DNA from: Actinomycetes bacterium | GTDB lineage: Bacteria > Actinomycetota > Actinomycetes > S36-B12 | Length of the DNA: 5,780 nt | Assembly: GCA_030425745.1 (NCBI GenBank) | Contig: JAUHZW010000141.1 | Span: 1-5,780, forward strand | Reading direction: 5' to 3' | Part shown: positions 5,623-5,780 of the stretch, piece after piece | How positions within the stretch are numbered: the stretch's first letter is position 1 | Layout of the letters: every line of letters begins with the position of its first letter | The notes under the pieces: generated by a model | Databases searched by the model: none | Told to the model about the DNA's origin: nothing | Seen by the model: only the letters and a program-made list of their open reading frames with translations | Translations under genes and position numbers: made by a program

Positions 5623-5645
5623 TGGATGCTCGTCATGGATGCTCG
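5623..5645. repeat. Short tandem direct repeat at the comF 3' end
   Basis: TGGATGCTCG is present at 5623-5632 and 5636-5645, a 13-base period. The right copy lies inside the last codons of the comF-type gene and the left copy just after its stop, so the event added sequence past the stop. It fills almost the whole 30-bp gap to lpqB. It is most likely a small slippage duplication. Confidence 0.55.
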
Positions 5646-5780
5646 GCGTGAGCGATGGCGGCGATACCGGCGACGGGAATCCCGGCCTCGTCCAGCGCCC
5701 GGATCGCCTCGAGCAGGGTGCTGCCGGTCGTGACGACATCATCGACGACGATGACCGGGCTCGCCGACCCGGAAGGCCAC
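5633..5780 (-). CDS. comF: ComF-family phosphoribosyltransferase, C-terminal end (partial)
   Basis: On the - strand a reading frame enters at the right edge and ends with TGA at 5633-5635, giving 48 visible residues. They contain VIVVDDVVTTGSTLLEAIRAL, the PRPP-binding loop of type I phosphoribosyltransferases (two Asp followed by TTGST), and then a short A-G-I-P-V-A-G-I-A strand. In ComF proteins this motif lies close to the C-terminus, as here. ComF is linked to DNA uptake in competent bacteria, but in many actinobacteria its real substrate and role are unknown. A ComF-like gene a short way from lpqB is also the mycobacterial arrangement, though here the gene is convergent with lpqB instead of co-directional. 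The symbol rests on motif plus context; only the end of the protein can be seen. Confidence 0.86.
   Translation of the reverse strand, partial: WPSGSASPVIVVDDVVTTGSTLLEAIRALDEAGIPVAGIAAIAHAEHP

Noticed and set aside
1..5780. Mobile element, CRISPR array, tRNA or rRNA
   Set aside because: I find no transposase, terminal repeats, regular spaced repeats, or cloverleaf-like sequence; gene order and composition are those of core chromosome throughout.

Overview
The window comes from the chromosome of a high-GC Gram-positive bacterium (Actinomycetota). The evidence is the strong G/C bias at third codon positions, the GTG start, the mtrA-mtrB-lpqB cassette that marks this phylum, and promoter -10 boxes of TANNNT type placed directly in front of start codons. 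Protein wording (for example the receiver domain of MtrA) suggests Micrococcales, possibly Microbacteriaceae, but I cannot fix the genus by eye.

Layout. Bases 1-194 hold the 3' end of ahcY (S-adenosylhomocysteine hydrolase, + strand). A perfect 19-bp hairpin (213-262) follows and serves as a two-way terminator against a convergent small gene (283-597, - strand) for an unrecognised protein with two membrane segments. That gene diverges from a four-gene + strand run: a CPBP-family intramembrane metalloprotease (659-1420), the response regulator mtrA (1425-2132), the sensor kinase mtrB (2151-3878) and the lipoprotein lpqB (3875-5602). Gaps are 4 nt, 18 nt and a 4-nt ATGA overlap, so the run looks like one operon. 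At the right edge the 3' end of a comF-type phosphoribosyltransferase gene (5633-5780, - strand) converges on lpqB.

How the genes work together. MtrB senses a cell-envelope or division-linked state and phosphorylates MtrA, an OmpR-type transcription factor. LpqB is the lipoprotein that sits outside the membrane and modulates MtrB. The order ahcY ... mtrA-mtrB-lpqB-comF matches the mycobacterial neighbourhood (sahH-tmk-mtrA-mtrB-lpqB-...-comF-like), except that the tmk position is filled by the two membrane-protein genes. The most interesting points are the intramembrane protease at the head of the signalling operon and the pair of divergent, apparently leaderless promoters between it and the two-segment membrane protein gene.

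I see no tRNA, rRNA, CRISPR array, insertion sequence or phage feature. This is mostly conserved core chromosome; I do not see a clearly new system, only a possible extra layer on a known one.
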